From Zea mays (taxonomy: Eukaryota; Streptophyta; Magnoliopsida; Poales; Poaceae), in NCBI RefSeq assembly GCF_902167145.1, contig NC_050096.1, positions 81,712,683-81,776,682 of the forward strand: a stretch of DNA of 64,000 nt. The letters are read 5' to 3'. The notes under the pieces are model-generated. The model saw only the letters and a list, made by a program, of their open reading frames with translations, had not been told where the DNA came from and made no database searches. Each line of letters begins with the position of its first letter. The stretch's first letter is position 1. The translations under genes were made by a program, and so were the position numbers. Below are positions 46,388 through 59,036 of this stretch, piece by piece.

Positions 46388-49300
46388 TTATATTGTGAGG
46401 TTTTCCTGGATGGCCACAAACGAGCCACAGATGTTCCCACCCATATCTGGGAATGTTGTGCATCCGGGTAGCGGTTTCACCTTGCCTTTACGGTCAACGC
46501 TTACTGGATACTTCATGAGGTGGCCTCTCATCTCCGTCACCTCATCGGCAACAAACTGCTTCCAGTTCTCTTCCCCAAGATGACGTACACGCCTCATGCA
46601 CTCCAGGCTCTCCGGATAGTTGAAGTCTTCCTCAATGCTTCCAATATGCTCAGCCCATAAGGACATTCTGTAGCCATAAATCTACAAGGTAAAAATCAAT
46701 ATATTAAACTTAAGAGTATGGCACACTCTGAAATCAATGGCACCCTTAACATAACAAACAGCTGGAACAAATGTATAGCCTCAGGAAAGCAGTAGCAATG
46801 AGGACATGAAAGTATAAATAATTCCAAGTCTAATCACATAATAGGAGCTTAGGGGAACAGACTGGCTTTGTATGTCTCGATAAATATGGTACACCAGATA
46901 CTTGTCAGCTATTACCTGTCCACGTGGGGCAGAAAGCTTATTAGCCCATGTATATTGTGGCTGATACGCTCCCATCGCAATCTCAGTGTCTCTTATTCCT
47001 TCCATGGATCTCTGGTTAATATTAGCTGATCCAATGATAACATACTCATCATCCACAATCATGCCTTTTGAATGTACATAGACCATGAATCTCCTATTTT
47101 TCCTAGCTTGTTCCTGAACATTAAATGCAAAATAAGCTTGCATACACGCCATATTCAGGAGAAGAACACAGCATGAAGACATTCAGTTCCAACACTGATT
47201 ATATGAGGGCAAGTAATGTTTAGGTAATGATTACAAGTTCAATATCCACAAGTAGCTACTTTTTGTAGAGCTAGTTCAGTATCCACAAGACACGATTTTT
47301 TTGTCAAGCATCCACATGAGTAAGTTAAATCACATCAGCCATTGACCAAGTTCTTTTCAAACAAAAACCTATTCCCTTTAGCCTTTAAGAATCGTCATGA
47401 TATATTGGAAGTCCCAATAAAATTCAGTGGCAGAAATAGACAATCCAATTAATGTTTTCACACTTCCACGTACAGTCCAAAGGAACAATATCAGTGTTTG
47501 CCAAGAAAAAGGAGAACTGCTGCGAGAAGGCCACCTAAAGGTCACATAACTCATATCTTTACCTACACTATTTAATAATTAACTGAAATATGTTTTGCTG
47601 CAACAAATTAAATTTTCTAAGTCAGCATAATTTGTTGAACGATAACAAGTAGTCACCTGAGGATTATTTGCTGTATTCGAAGCGTTTGAAGTGCTAGTGC
47701 TGTCAGCAACTTCACGGTTGCCAAGACAGAAGAAGTTTAAATAATCCTGAGGCTCATACATATCATCCAGGCCTTCTTCTTTCAAGGTCCTGTATATTGT
47801 CTCGTACATCATTTGCATGGTTTTATTCTGCAGCGTAAATATAAAAGGACGTGATTAAGCCATATGAAAACGTATCATCTACATCAACACATGAAACAAG
47901 AAATGAGCTATGACAGAACTGTGAATCTAACCTGCCAGTAAAGAATTCGTTGTGTTGCAGCCCCAGTTGGATTACCCTCAGGCCACATAGGTACCACTAT
48001 GTATGCAGAAAACCTTTCATTTGCCTTAATCTTATTTGCAATTTTGAGAGCAATTTCAATTGGAATTAAATTGTTAGCCCCTGACATGTAGGAAAAGTTT
48101 TCAAGTGAGATGTGTAGTAAAAAGAGGTAAGAGGTAAAGGACTAGAGTATTTTTCTGGAAGAAGCACTATGCATTGTACTATTCAGAAGAATGCAAAGCA
48201 AAAGTTAACACTAATTATTTACCTAAGTCCTTGTTTGAATCCCAATTAAATGAAGAACCAATGAAGTACTGATTCTCAATATAAATATAATGTTGGGCTG
48301 ACCGGATAGCATGGACATAAGCCGTATGTATGCTCATGTCAATAAGTACGTTCTTTCCACAAACAAGATTCTGTTGGCCAAAGCAGAAGTGTTAGTTAAC
48401 ATCAAAATGGAAAATACTTCAAATATAGCATTGCTTGATTGCAGATAACAGTTACCTTCATGGTTGCTGCTCGTGGATCCTTTGGAAATCCCTTGGCAGA
48501 GTTTGAATCAATAGACCGAAACACCTGAATTCCAAAGTAAAAGAAAAATCAGTGCTTGCAAGGCAAAATAGCACAAAAGAGTACAAGTTGGTTTTCCTTT
48601 TCAACTTTACAAGAATGCTATAAGCACCTGAACATGCCATGTCTCTGGATCATTGTCACTAAAATATATTGCATCATTTATGTTTATAATCTCTGGTATT
48701 CTTTCAATAGTGAGCAGAGCATCGTCATAGGATTTTGCCAACTTTTTAATCCCATGTCGTTTGGCCGCTTTTAACCAACGCTCCTGAAAGTTCTGTAGAA
48801 CATCATAAGCAGCTGGACCATCGATCTTAGAATGCAAGTCATGCCATGGTTCCCTTGGACCACGAGCATCAACTGTCTGCAAAATAATGAGAAGAATTGT
48901 TTTCAACAAAATAAAGAAAATTAGGCAAGTGCTAATATTTTTTCCTATACTAGAAAATGGCAAAAAAGAATTATGTCCAGTATTGCCACAAAGAAAAGAC
49001 AAAGAATAGGCAATGTTAATATTTGTTTTTCCTATGCAAAACTATTTTCCTTTTGCTGAACTAAGAACAAAATATCATAAAAGGTTAAAAGTTTCCTACA
49101 TTTTCAGTATTAAGAAAATTCTAGGAATCATCAAATAAGAAACTGAAAACAAATGAGACTTACATTAAAGTTTGGATTGTAATAATCCTCTTTGTGTTCA
49201 TTCTGAAGAGTCCGAAACAGAGGATGCCAAGGTGTATCATATCGTCCGCCACATAAATCTAGGCCTCCAACAAAAGCAACTATCTTTCTCCTATAGTTGC

Positions 49301-52023
49301 CAGCATCAGCATCCACAATAACTGTTTTCTGATGATGGGTAAAAATGGTTCCTGTTTCCTGGTACACACAAACTTCTTACATAAATAGATGGCACTCAAG
49401 AAACACAACGCGAGCAGGGGCAGCGGTGGAACGGGGACAAGGGGTCGCTGGCACGTGTACACAAGTGCTATACATGTACGGTAAAGATTTATGTAATACT
49501 TTGTGATTCAAAAACAAATATGAACCATCATGAATGGTAAATTTTGTACAACATCATTGTCACATTTGACATTTAAGAATAAAGATAACCTGCTGTTTCA
49601 CCCAGCTGTGGCGTTTCCCAGCAGATCGTGGGCAGAGCAACACTTGGACTGAAGAATGCTTGAAAAATCTGCGTGTCTCCTCATCTCTTGTGCCCATGAA
49701 ACCATCCTACAAGTGACACTTTGATAAACTTGATGCACTCAATTCTTAAACATCATGAAATATTTGAAAAGCATGTTACCAAATGCCTACCTAATAAGCT
49801 ACCAAACTAACCACGGAGGAGGGCAGACCCAACAGCACAGGCTCCCACATGAGTGGGGTCTGGGGAAGGGATAAATTGTGCCCCCCCCACCCACCCACCC
49901 ACACACAAATGCGGAGAGGCTTCTTCGAACCCGTGAACTGGTGACTTAGTGAGACAGCTCTCACCGCTGCATGAGGCATGCCCTTCTACCAAACTACCCA
50001 TGGAGAATTTAGCAAAACTATTATGATGTTATAGATGTTAGCGCATTTTCTATAAACTTAGTTAAAGTTATAGACATTTGACTTAGGGCAAAGCTAAAGT
50101 GAACTATAATGGATAGAGTATATCATAGGGAAGCTCAACACTACATTGATGAATATCCACTTAATACTATACAGTATGAATGACAGCTAGTATTTCTGCA
50201 CATCATTCACTTGAACACCAGAGAAACAAATACAAAGGTTACATCATAGTTTGCCCAATGTCATAAAGTTTAATCATAAAATTGGTGTACGGTGTACCAA
50301 TTCCAATAACAGAGAAATATCATTGGTGCTACCATGGAGCTAATTTGAAAAAGAACCTAATAAATATTATAACATTGATAGCATTAAAGTTTGGAGACAC
50401 AAAATTATGTCTCTTGGAGCGTGAAAACCTTAAAACAGCATATTTTCAACTTGATAGATTACATACCATCTTATATCCAAGAATGCTCCTCGATGTAGGA
50501 TCATCCCAAACAAGCAGCAACACACGCACCCCTTCCTGTGACTTCATCTTCAACAGGTCCCCAAGTGATGGAGCTTGAGTGCCATCTCTCACGAGGTGGA
50601 TTGTGTGGAAAACAGACCACCCCACAATGTAAATTAACTTCCTTGCCTGGCATATGGCATCATAGATGTCACGCCAACACTGCCCGTGCTGGTAGCGCAG
50701 CCCATTGCTAAGCCATATGTCTGGGAGACAACCATCAGGCACATGGGCGTCTTGATACAGGGTCACTCTCATGCCACGCCTAAGTGGGAAGTAAGTATGA
50801 GGCACTCCATGACTGTCTGGACCAGCAATGACGCCATGGTGGTACATTGTGAGCTGAGCAACGGGGATCAACTGTATTGACAAATGCAGTACAGCTCCAG
50901 GAGCACAAGGCTTGCCATTGGGCTCAAGGACGGGGAAGACACCCTGAATCCTGTCCCCTGTCAGAAGCTTCTCGGCGGGAATGGACACAACACCGATGAT
51001 TTGAGCACCGAAGACATCACTGTCCTTGACAACAAACTGGACTTCGGCAGCCTCATGCCCGACGGGCACCATGAAGTTCTGCGACCAGACTGGATTCTCA
51101 CAGTTGGGGATGACATAGGTCCGCGCGACGGTGGCATAGGAGACCTGTACGGTGACATAGGGGTCGCTGGTCATGGACGCGCTGGACATCTTGCTGCCAA
51201 CAGCGCTGGTGATGCGTGGGCCAAGGAGCTCGCCGACCCTCTTGGAGAACATATCCTTGTTAGGCAAGTGTCGCGCGTCGTGCACCCAGATGTCGAGGCT
51301 GCCGTGGAGCAGCACCACCTTAAGCGATGCCCTGAAGCTGCCGCCGTGCTGCGACCCTCCCGCGGCCGCACCATAGGGCACCACCTGCATCCCGCCTCCG
51401 TGCTGCGACCCTCCGGCGGCCGTGCCATAGGGCACCAGCTGCATCCCGCCGCCGTGGCTGCTCCCATCGCCCAAGAAGGGGGTCGAGGGCGGGGTCACTG
51501 AGGGCGACGACGCGTAATCGTGACGGCCGGAGAGGCGCATGCTGGCAAGGACATCCTCGATGGGATAGGACGGCGCGGAGGGTGCGGAGGGCGCGGGCGA
51601 CGGGGGTTCGGGCGCGGAGGCGTGCTGGTGGTGGAAGCTGGAGCTGGGCGAGAGCCCCGGGCTGGGGCTGGGGCTAGGGTTGGTGCTCGGGTAGGAGAAA
51701 TACGGGGATGGGTAGGGGTCGTACCCGTGGCCGTAAGGCGATGGATGCGGCGGCGGCGGGTAGGCGTGGTACTGCGGCGGGGGCGGGTACGCCTGGAGCG
51801 GGCCGGAGTGAAACTGCTGCGGCGGATGCGGGGCGGGGGCATAGCTCGGGAAGGATGGAGACGGAGAGAGGTATGGCCCCGCCGGCGCGGCAGACGGCGA
51901 CGGCGACGGCGGCGCAGGCGGGTACTGGTACCCGTAAGGATACAGTTGCGCCTGCGCCTGCGGATACGGGTATTGGTACGGCGGGTAGTGCGGCGGATTG
52001 CCGCCGTTGTTGCCGTTCTCCAT
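46388..52023 (-). CDS. PLDbeta1: phospholipase D beta, 10 exons
   Basis: Exons from 5': 52023-50467, 49706-49590, 49358-49164, 48876-48628, 48524-48456, 48370-48223, 48080-47932, 47827-47657, 47113-46916 and 46681-46388. Junctions are GT-AG, phases match, and the product is 1048 aa. Residues ~1-160 are Pro/Tyr-rich ([12 protein letters not shown]), followed by two to three [15 protein letters not shown] repeats (~190-227). A C2 domain lies at ~235-385 with the Ca-binding SDPYVTV strand. HKD motif 1 is H567-x-K569-x4-D574 and motif 2 is H899-x-K901-x4-D906, with the [12 protein letters not shown] block between. The enzyme hydrolyses phospholipids to phosphatidic acid. Beta-class PLDs need micromolar calcium and PIP2 and act at membranes and cytoskeleton. 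Ten exons and the long N-terminus fit the beta group. The start at 52023 is the only ATG before the Pro-rich region. Confidence 0.95.
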
Positions 52024-52798
52024 CACCGCCCGGGCGCCTGGTTCCTCGGTTGCTCTCAACACGGCTCCGCTTTCGATTGATCTTTCCCTGTGGTCGGAGC
52101 CCGAGATTGAATTGGGCAGAGAGGCCGGAGGTGGAAGAGTCGTGGGTGGCGACCACGACCACGACGGCGTACGAATGAAAAGGATGGATGTTGAACTCTG
52201 GAATCGAATGGGATCGGAAGAAGCAGGACGGTGGTTGGCGGGACCTGGCCATCGATTCTACTTCTACCCGCCAGCCCTGCGGCCGTGTGGATTTGGACGC
52301 TGACCACCTCGTCGGATCACCGCCTCGATCTTAACGTGGAAGGCACCTGGACGTCGTGGGGCCCGCGTGTAAGTCTTCTTTCTGACAGGTTGAAACAATG
52401 AAACGCACGCGTGGAAGGTACCAGGCACAGGCAGACACGCTGAAGATGACACATGACCGAGATATACAGATACTCTAGATTTTCTTTATGATGAAAAGGC
52501 AGAATCTTTATCTATCCGTATCGCGAACTGAAGGCCTTTTATTTTTCTATACAGTATCGGGTATCCTATACGGGATTTTATTTTTCTGAATCTCGGATCT
52601 ACCAGGAACCTGCTTGCGGGACAACGATTCCTGCGAGATGGAGAAGCACACCCACACGGACACGGCACGAAGCCACGAATAGCTCGATCCGTTCACCGCG
52701 TAGATTGATGTGTACTATACTACTATACGGCATACGCTACCGGCAATTTTGGCATGAACGTGGCAGGTAGGTAGACGTGGTAATAGGGTTTAAATTTT
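52024..52798. other. PLD promoter and spacer
   Basis: Contains the 5' UTR and promoter of the minus-strand PLD gene. No clear TATA box was picked on the minus strand, and nothing else is recognised. Confidence 0.5.
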
Positions 52799-52803
52799 AT
52801 ACG

Positions 52804-53538
52804 TGTTGACGCTTTTTCGGAGCGCCAATCACTCAAGAAGAACCGGCAACGGTGCCCTCTGCACAGGGGCGGACGGTCCGCGCGCAGGGGCCGGACGGTC
52901 CGCGGCCTGGTGCGAGGCGGCGGCGCTCTCTGGTCAGACGCGGACGGTCCGCGGCACAGGGCCGGACGGTCCGCGACCTGGTGCAGGAGCTCGAGTTCCC
53001 TGCCTGACGGCCGGACGGTCCGCGCCCTAGGGCCGGACGGTCCGCGCGTGCGCAGGGGCGGCGGTAGATCGCCGGCAGCGCCTGGATCTCGCTCCCGGGA
53101 GGGACCCCGTCGGGGAGGAGAGATCATAGGAGTTGTCTAGGCTCGGGCAGGCCGACCTAGACTCCTCTAATCGACGTAGAGTCGAGGAGAGGCGGAGAAT
53201 TTGGGGATTGGAATACTAAACTAGGGCTAAACTAGAACTAGACTAGAACTACTCCTAATGCATAAGGTAAAAACGAGTAATAGACTTGATTTGTTCGATT
53301 GTTGGGGGGTTCAATCGGCCGTAGCCCTTCATCTATATAAAGGGGAGGTCTGGATCCGCTTCCAACTGATTTCCGAGTTAATCCCGCGATTTTAGGTAAC
53401 AAATCCCGCGAGAAACTAGGAACCCTAACTGACTCTGCGCACGCGCGGACCGTCCGCGCCACCACCGCGGACGGTCCGGACCGCGGACCGTCCGGCCTCC
53501 GGGCCGGACCGTCCGCACGGTCATTTTGGGTTCGAACA
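52804..53538 (-). repeat. 3' LTR of the young gag-only element
   Basis: Nearly identical to 56858-57593. It carries ten CGGAC(G/C)GTCCG palindromes and an ATATAAAG promoter element near 53334. Confidence 0.95.
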
Positions 53539-53540
53539 TA

Positions 53541-53557
53541 TGCCCCCCTGCCTTTTG
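53541..53557 (-). promoter_or_regulatory. polypurine tract of the young element
   Basis: The minus strand reads CCAAAAGGCAGGGGGGCA beside the 3' LTR. Confidence 0.7.
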
Positions 53558-53630
53558 GTGAAGGTTGACAAACCAAAAGCATATGAACTAAACCTGATGT
53601 AAGTCACCGGCTTTTCGATATGGAGATTAT

Positions 53631-56600
53631 TCAATAAAGCACCAATATAAAGGCCGTTTCAGATTGTATCTTTCTCGGCCATGACCATTTGATCAATGGA
53701 TCAAAAGGAATAGAATGGAGGTGCCCCCTGTCTGGATAGTCGAAGGGATTATACATGTACCATGGATTCATCATCGTGCCATTCCATGTTTGAACAGGAT
53801 AATATACCGACGATGAGTAAATAGGTGGAAAGTACCCTGGTCTCATAGAATGAATATGCGACGCTTGTTGTGTCGCCTTTTGGGCCGTTTTGTTTAACCG
53901 TTTTGTTTTAGCAGGTGGCCAGGGTTTCTTTGTTGACCGATCACGTGGAACAGTCTTTTTGCTAGCATTTTTGGAGAGCAACTGATCAAAAGTAGGATCG
54001 GCTTTGATCAGCCGATTATATGTGCTTTGACCTTGCGTCTTTTTTCTTGCTTTATGTAGAAGTTGACGCCTTTGGTCATAGGGGGACTGTCCGGCTGAGT
54101 TAGCCGGACCGTTTGTCTGAGCACCGGATCGTCCGCACGTAGGTGCCGGACCATCTACGATGTTCGGGCTAGGCTGATGTGTTTGGTTCATTAACTGTGT
54201 CTGCCCCCCAGTGTCTTCGGACTTTTTAGCCTTCTCGTCCGAAGCCTTTCGAGCAATCTCCTTTTGTGATATATCTGACATGCGGGGATCGCCAATGACG
54301 ATACCCTTGCCTTTGCCTTTATCGGCCATTTCGGGCCGAACCAAGACCTTTTTGCATGTGAGTTCTATTGTATTAACAGGAAAGGGTTGTGTGTCTACTT
54401 GCATCTCCTGAAAAGCCAATCGACCCTCATTTATGGCCGATTGTATCTGTCGACGAAAAACATTACAATCATTGGTGGCATGAGAAAAGGAATTATGCCA
54501 CTTACAATAAGCACGCCTCTTTAATTCATCAGGAGGAGGAATAGTATGAGTTAATTTAATGTTGCCGTTTTTCAGTAACTCGTCAAATATTTTATCGCAT
54601 TTGGCAACATTAAACGTAAACTTAACTTCTTCTTGTCGATTCTTTCGAATCGACTGTAAAGCAGAACATGGTGAAGGTTTAGCCTGCCCTGGCCAAACCA
54701 GTTCGGCGGTGTATACATCCGTGGATTCATCGTCCGAGTTATCGTATCCCACTAGATGCATCTTATGGCTAGCCGATTTTGATGTTTCCTTACTTCGGCT
54801 TTCACATGTCATAGCCCGCTGGTGCAAGTGCACTAGCGAAAAGAATTGAGTGCCATCTAATTTTTCTTTTAAGTAGGGTCGCAACCCATTGAAAGCTAGC
54901 CCTGTTAGTTGTTTTTCTGCGACATGAATCTGAAAGCATCGGTTTCTAGTGTCCCGGAATCTCCGGATATAGTCATTAACCGATTCTTCAGGCCCCTGTC
55001 GGACTGAAGCTAAGTCAGCCAATTCTAACTCATGTTCTCCTGAGAAGAAGTGCTCATGAAATTTCTGCTCTAATTCTTCCCAAGAGTTAATAGAATTTGG
55101 TGGCAAAGCAGCGTACCATGCAAATGCAGTATCAGTAAGGGACAACGAGAATAAACGAACGCGGTAGGCTTCCCCATCAGCCAATTCTCCCAAGTGTGCT
55201 ATGAATTGGCTTATATGTTCGTGTGTGCTTTTCCCACTTTCACCAGAAAACTTAGAGAAGTCTGGTATTCTAGTTCCCTGTGGGTATGGCACGGTGTCGA
55301 ATCGGTGGCTATAAGGCTTCCGATATGATTGCCCTGTACCTGACACACTAACACCGAGTTTGTCCCTGAACATCCCGGCTACCTCGTCTCTGACCCTCTC
55401 TGCCATGTCTGGCGACCATCCATTGAGTTTGTGGGTGGAGATTTCAGGTTGCCTGACATTACTCTATCGGCTTTCCTCCCAGGTATGTTTGAGGTGTGTG
55501 TTAGGTGTCCTATTAATGTCACCAGCTCCTGCCCTATACCCCTCAGGCTCTCTTGTGGCCGAATAGTATTCAGCCCTATGTCCATGAGGTGGTATGGCAT
55601 GATTATAATGTGTTGCTGGTGGGGCACCATAATGTTGCTGCGATGAATGTGGGAACTGTGCGTATTGCGCAGCTCTCGGCTTTGCGTATGCATATCCGGA
55701 CGATCCGGCGTAAGAGGTCGAATGGTCCGCGACCTGGCCAAATGGTCTGAAGGTATATCCAGATTGTCCAGCCGTATATGGTGCTACGTGGGTAGTCTCG
55801 TACCCAGACCGTCTGTCGTAAAGAACTGGACGGTCCGCGATCGGGCCGAATGGTCCAGGGCTGTACCCGGATGGATCGGCCATATATGGCGTGACTTGGG
55901 CAGTCTGCGCATGGACCCGTGTAGAGTCGGATGGTCCAGCGTAATACGTCGGCCGGTTCATGCCATATCCGGACGGTCCGGCGTAAGATGGCGGACGGTC
56001 CGCAACATATCCGGACGGTCCGGCGTGATGCACCGGACGGTCCGTGATGGGGCCGAAGTGTTCAGGGTTGTATCCTGATGGTCCGGCCATGTACGGTGCG
56101 ACCTGAGTGTTTTGTGTGCGGGCCTGCATCTGGTCGGACGGTCCGGCGAAATACGCCGGACGGTCCGCGGTATAACCAGACTGTCTGAGATGATGTTCGG
56201 ACGGTCCGACCGCGTCCAGTACTTGCCGTGTGCCTAGTGGTTGTGGCTGTGGTGGTGGCGCGAAAGCGTGCATCGGCATACCATATGATGGCTGGGTCAA
56301 GGGTGACCCATTTATAGCCGATGTGTTTGACGCGGGTGGCACTGTATTAGACTCTCGCGATGGAAAATTAGGAGCAGCTGATTTCTCGTATGCACGTAAA
56401 TGCATTTTAATAGATTCATCTACATATCGCTTTAACTGATCTCCTCGTTGATCCATGAAAGTCGTAAGAGATATATCTGGAGTACTTACAGCGGGACCCT
56501 GCAGTGGAGGTAGGAGAGATTCCATATCGATCTCCCCTTGACGGACGATCTTCTGGTGGCGATCCACCGTGAAGTGTGACAAGTACTTGTCCGCCGCCTC

Positions 56601-56798
56601 CTTGCGCCGTTCGGAGAGTTTATGCAGCAGTTCCGCCTCTTCCTTGTCGCGTTGTTCGTTCCATTGCCGCATCACCTCCTTCTCATCGTGCATTACGAGG
56701 TCTTCAAAGGGCTTTTGGTCATCAGCCGGGAGTGCCTCCATGGCCGGCTTGATGATGTTGGTAGTGGAGATCTTGGTGTGATCCTTAGAACCGGCCAT
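53631..56798 (-). pseudogene. long gag frame with one in-frame TAG
   Basis: ATG 56798 (MAGSKDHTKISTTNIIKP) opens a single frame of 1056 codons, interrupted only by TAG at 55464-55466. An ATG follows at 55406 (MAERVRDEVAGMF). Part 1 has a basic/acidic head and then alternating AGPSGY and ADRP repeats (~residues 200-380), encoded by CGGACNGTCCG palindromes. Part 2 has a retrotrans_gag core (RVRLFSLSLTDTAFAWYAALPP, FHEHFFSGEHEL, RRFRDTRNRCFQIH) and a CxxW-HNSFSH-type domain near 54490. Protease is absent and the frame ends at 53631. In such a young element the lone TAG may be a real readthrough or reinitiation point, so calling it a pseudogene is cautious. Confidence 0.85.
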
Positions 56799-56830
56799 TT
56801 ATGGGCCGATTTTTAGCAGATCTAGACACC

Positions 56831-56851
56831 TGTTCCCCAGCGGAGTCGCCA
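56831..56851 (-). promoter_or_regulatory. primer-binding-site-like sequence of the young element
   Basis: The minus strand reads TGGCGACTCCGCTGGGGAAC, a few bases inside the 5' LTR. Confidence 0.75.
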
Positions 56852-56857
56852 AAAGTA

Positions 56858-57593
56858 TGTTGACGCTTTTTCGGAGCGCCAATCACTCAAGAAGAACCGG
56901 CAACGGTGCCCTCTGCACAGGGGCGGACGGTCCGCGCGCAGGGGCCGGACGGTCCGCGGCCTGGTGCGAGGCGGCGGCGCTCTCTGGTCAGACGCGGACG
57001 GTCCGCGACACAGGGCCGGACGGTCCGCGACCTGGTGCAGGAGCTCGAGTTCCCTGCCTGACGGCCGGACGGTCCGCGCCCTAGGGCCGGACGGTCCGCG
57101 CGTGCGCAGGGGCGGCGGTAGATCGCCAGCAGCGCCTGGATCTCGCTCCCGGGAGGGACCCCGTCGGGGAGGAGAGATCCTAGGAGTTGTCTAGGCTCGG
57201 GCAGGCCGACCTAGACTCCTCTAATCGACGTAGAGTCGAGGAGAGGCGGAGAATTTGGGGATTGGAATACTAAACTAGGGCTAAACTAGAACTAGACTAG
57301 AACTACTCGTAATGCATAAGGTAAAAACGAGTAATAGACTTGATTTGTTCGATTGTTGGGGGGTTCAATCGGCCGTAGCCCTTCATCTATATAAAGGGGG
57401 AGGTCTGGATCCGCTTCCAACTGATTTCCGAGTTAATCCCGCGATTTTAGGTAACAAATCCCGCGAGAAACTAGGAACCCTAACTGACTCTGCGCACGCG
57501 CGGACCGTCCGCGCCACCACCGCGGACGGTCCGGACCGCGGACCGTCCGGCCTCCGGGCCGGACCGTCCGCACGGTCATTTTGGGTTCGAACA
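56858..57593 (-). repeat. 5' LTR of the young gag-only element
   Basis: Pairs with 52804-53538. Confidence 0.95.
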
Positions 57594-57598
57594 ATACG

Positions 57599-57844
57599 AT
57601 AAACTGATAAAATTTAAAAATCATATCTGATGAGGGTCGAACTCTATTTTTATTTATTTTTAAACTAAAATTAATTAGGATTGAAACAAATTTTGAGGAA
57701 ATATTTGGATTATGATCCATAACAACCTCTATAGGTAGGTGCTTGCTCAATTCGATAAAGGATGCAATTATATATATACTAGTATAATACCCATGTTAAC
57801 ACTACGGTCTTGGAGAGGGGAGAGGCCAGCAATAACAACGTAAG
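57599..57844. other. short unassigned spacer
   Basis: AT-rich, with no gene or element recognised. Confidence 0.4.
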
Positions 57845-59036
57845 TGAAAGTCGCCTAGAGAGGGGTGAATAGGCAAATCTGAAATTTATAAACTTTAAGC
57901 ACAACTACAAGCCGAGATTAGCGTTAGAAATAAAGTCGAGTCCAAAAGAGAGGACGAAAACAAATCAATCAAAAAAATAGAGCGAATGACACGGTGATTT
58001 GTTTTACCGAGGTTCGGTTCTTGCAAATCTACTCCCCGTTGAGGTGGTCACAAAGACCGGGTCTCTTTCAACCCTTTCCCTCTCTCAAACGGTCACCTAG
58101 ACCGAGTGAGCTTTTCTCCTCAATCAAATGGGTCACTTAGACCCCGCAAGGACCACCACACAATTGGTGTCTCTTGCTTTGATTACAAATGTCTTGGGAA
58201 CAAGAATGGGGAAGAAGAAAAGCGATCCAAGCGACAAGAACTCAAATGAACACGAAAATCTCTCTCTCACTAGTCACTAAGTGTTTGGAGTGATTTTGGA
58301 CTTGGGAGAGGATTTGATCTCTTGTTTGTGTCTTGGAGTGAAGTCTAGACCTCTTGTATTGAATGCAATTGCTGGAAAACTTGGATGCCTTGAATGGTGG
58401 TGGTTGGGGGTATTTATAGCCCCAACCACCAAAACAGTCGTTAGGGAGGGCTACTGTCGATGGGTCCGGTGCGCCAGCCACGTCACCCAACCGTTAGGGT
58501 TCTGACGGTTTCGACCGTTGGAGCTCTGACGTCTTGGGGCACCGGACAATCCGGTGCCGCACCGGGCAGTTACTGTTCACTGTCTGGTGCGCCTTCTGGC
58601 GCTGCTCTGACTCTGCGCGAACTATCCGCGCACTGTGCACCTGTCAGTCGACCGTTGGAGTCGACCGTTGCGCTGGCGAGTTGTTGCTCCGCTGGCACAC
58701 CAGACAGTCCGGTGACCCACCGGACAGTCCGGTGAACTATAGCGGAGCGCGGACTCAGAAACCCGAAGGTGAAGAGTTTGAAGTCGATCCACCCTGGTGC
58801 ACCGGACACTGCCCAGTGGTGCACCGGATAGTCCGGTGCACCAGACCAGAGTTCTCTTCGGTTTCTTTTGCTCCTTTCTTTTGAACCCTAACTTTAATCT
58901 TTTTATTGGTTTGTGCTGAACCTTTGGCACATGTAGAACATATATTCTAGAGCAAACTAGTTAGTCCAATTATTTGTGTTGGGCATTTCAACCACCAAAA
59001 TCATTTAGGAAAAGGTTTGAGCCTATTTCCCTTTCA
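57845..59036 (-). repeat. 3' LTR of the reversed Sirevirus
   Basis: 1192 bases, clearly related to the LTR at 6090-7382 but diverged, and followed inside by a pyrimidine tract (plus strand). Confidence 0.88.

Larger units (their letters stand above)
52804..57593 (-). mobile_element. young gag-only Gypsy-type LTR retrotransposon
   Basis: TSD ATACG occurs at 52799-52803 and 57594-57598. LTRs of 735 and 736 bases differ by only four substitutions and one one-base indel, so insertion was recent. They start TGTTGACGC and end GAACA. Internal sequence codes only for gag. Domain order and LTR style match the older element at 5922-20386. It needs RT and integrase from an autonomous partner. Confidence 0.95.

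Noticed and set aside
49800..50000. C-rich CCCACC tract as an exon of PLD
   Set aside because: It lies in intron 1. Exon 1 and exon 2 join in phase without it.
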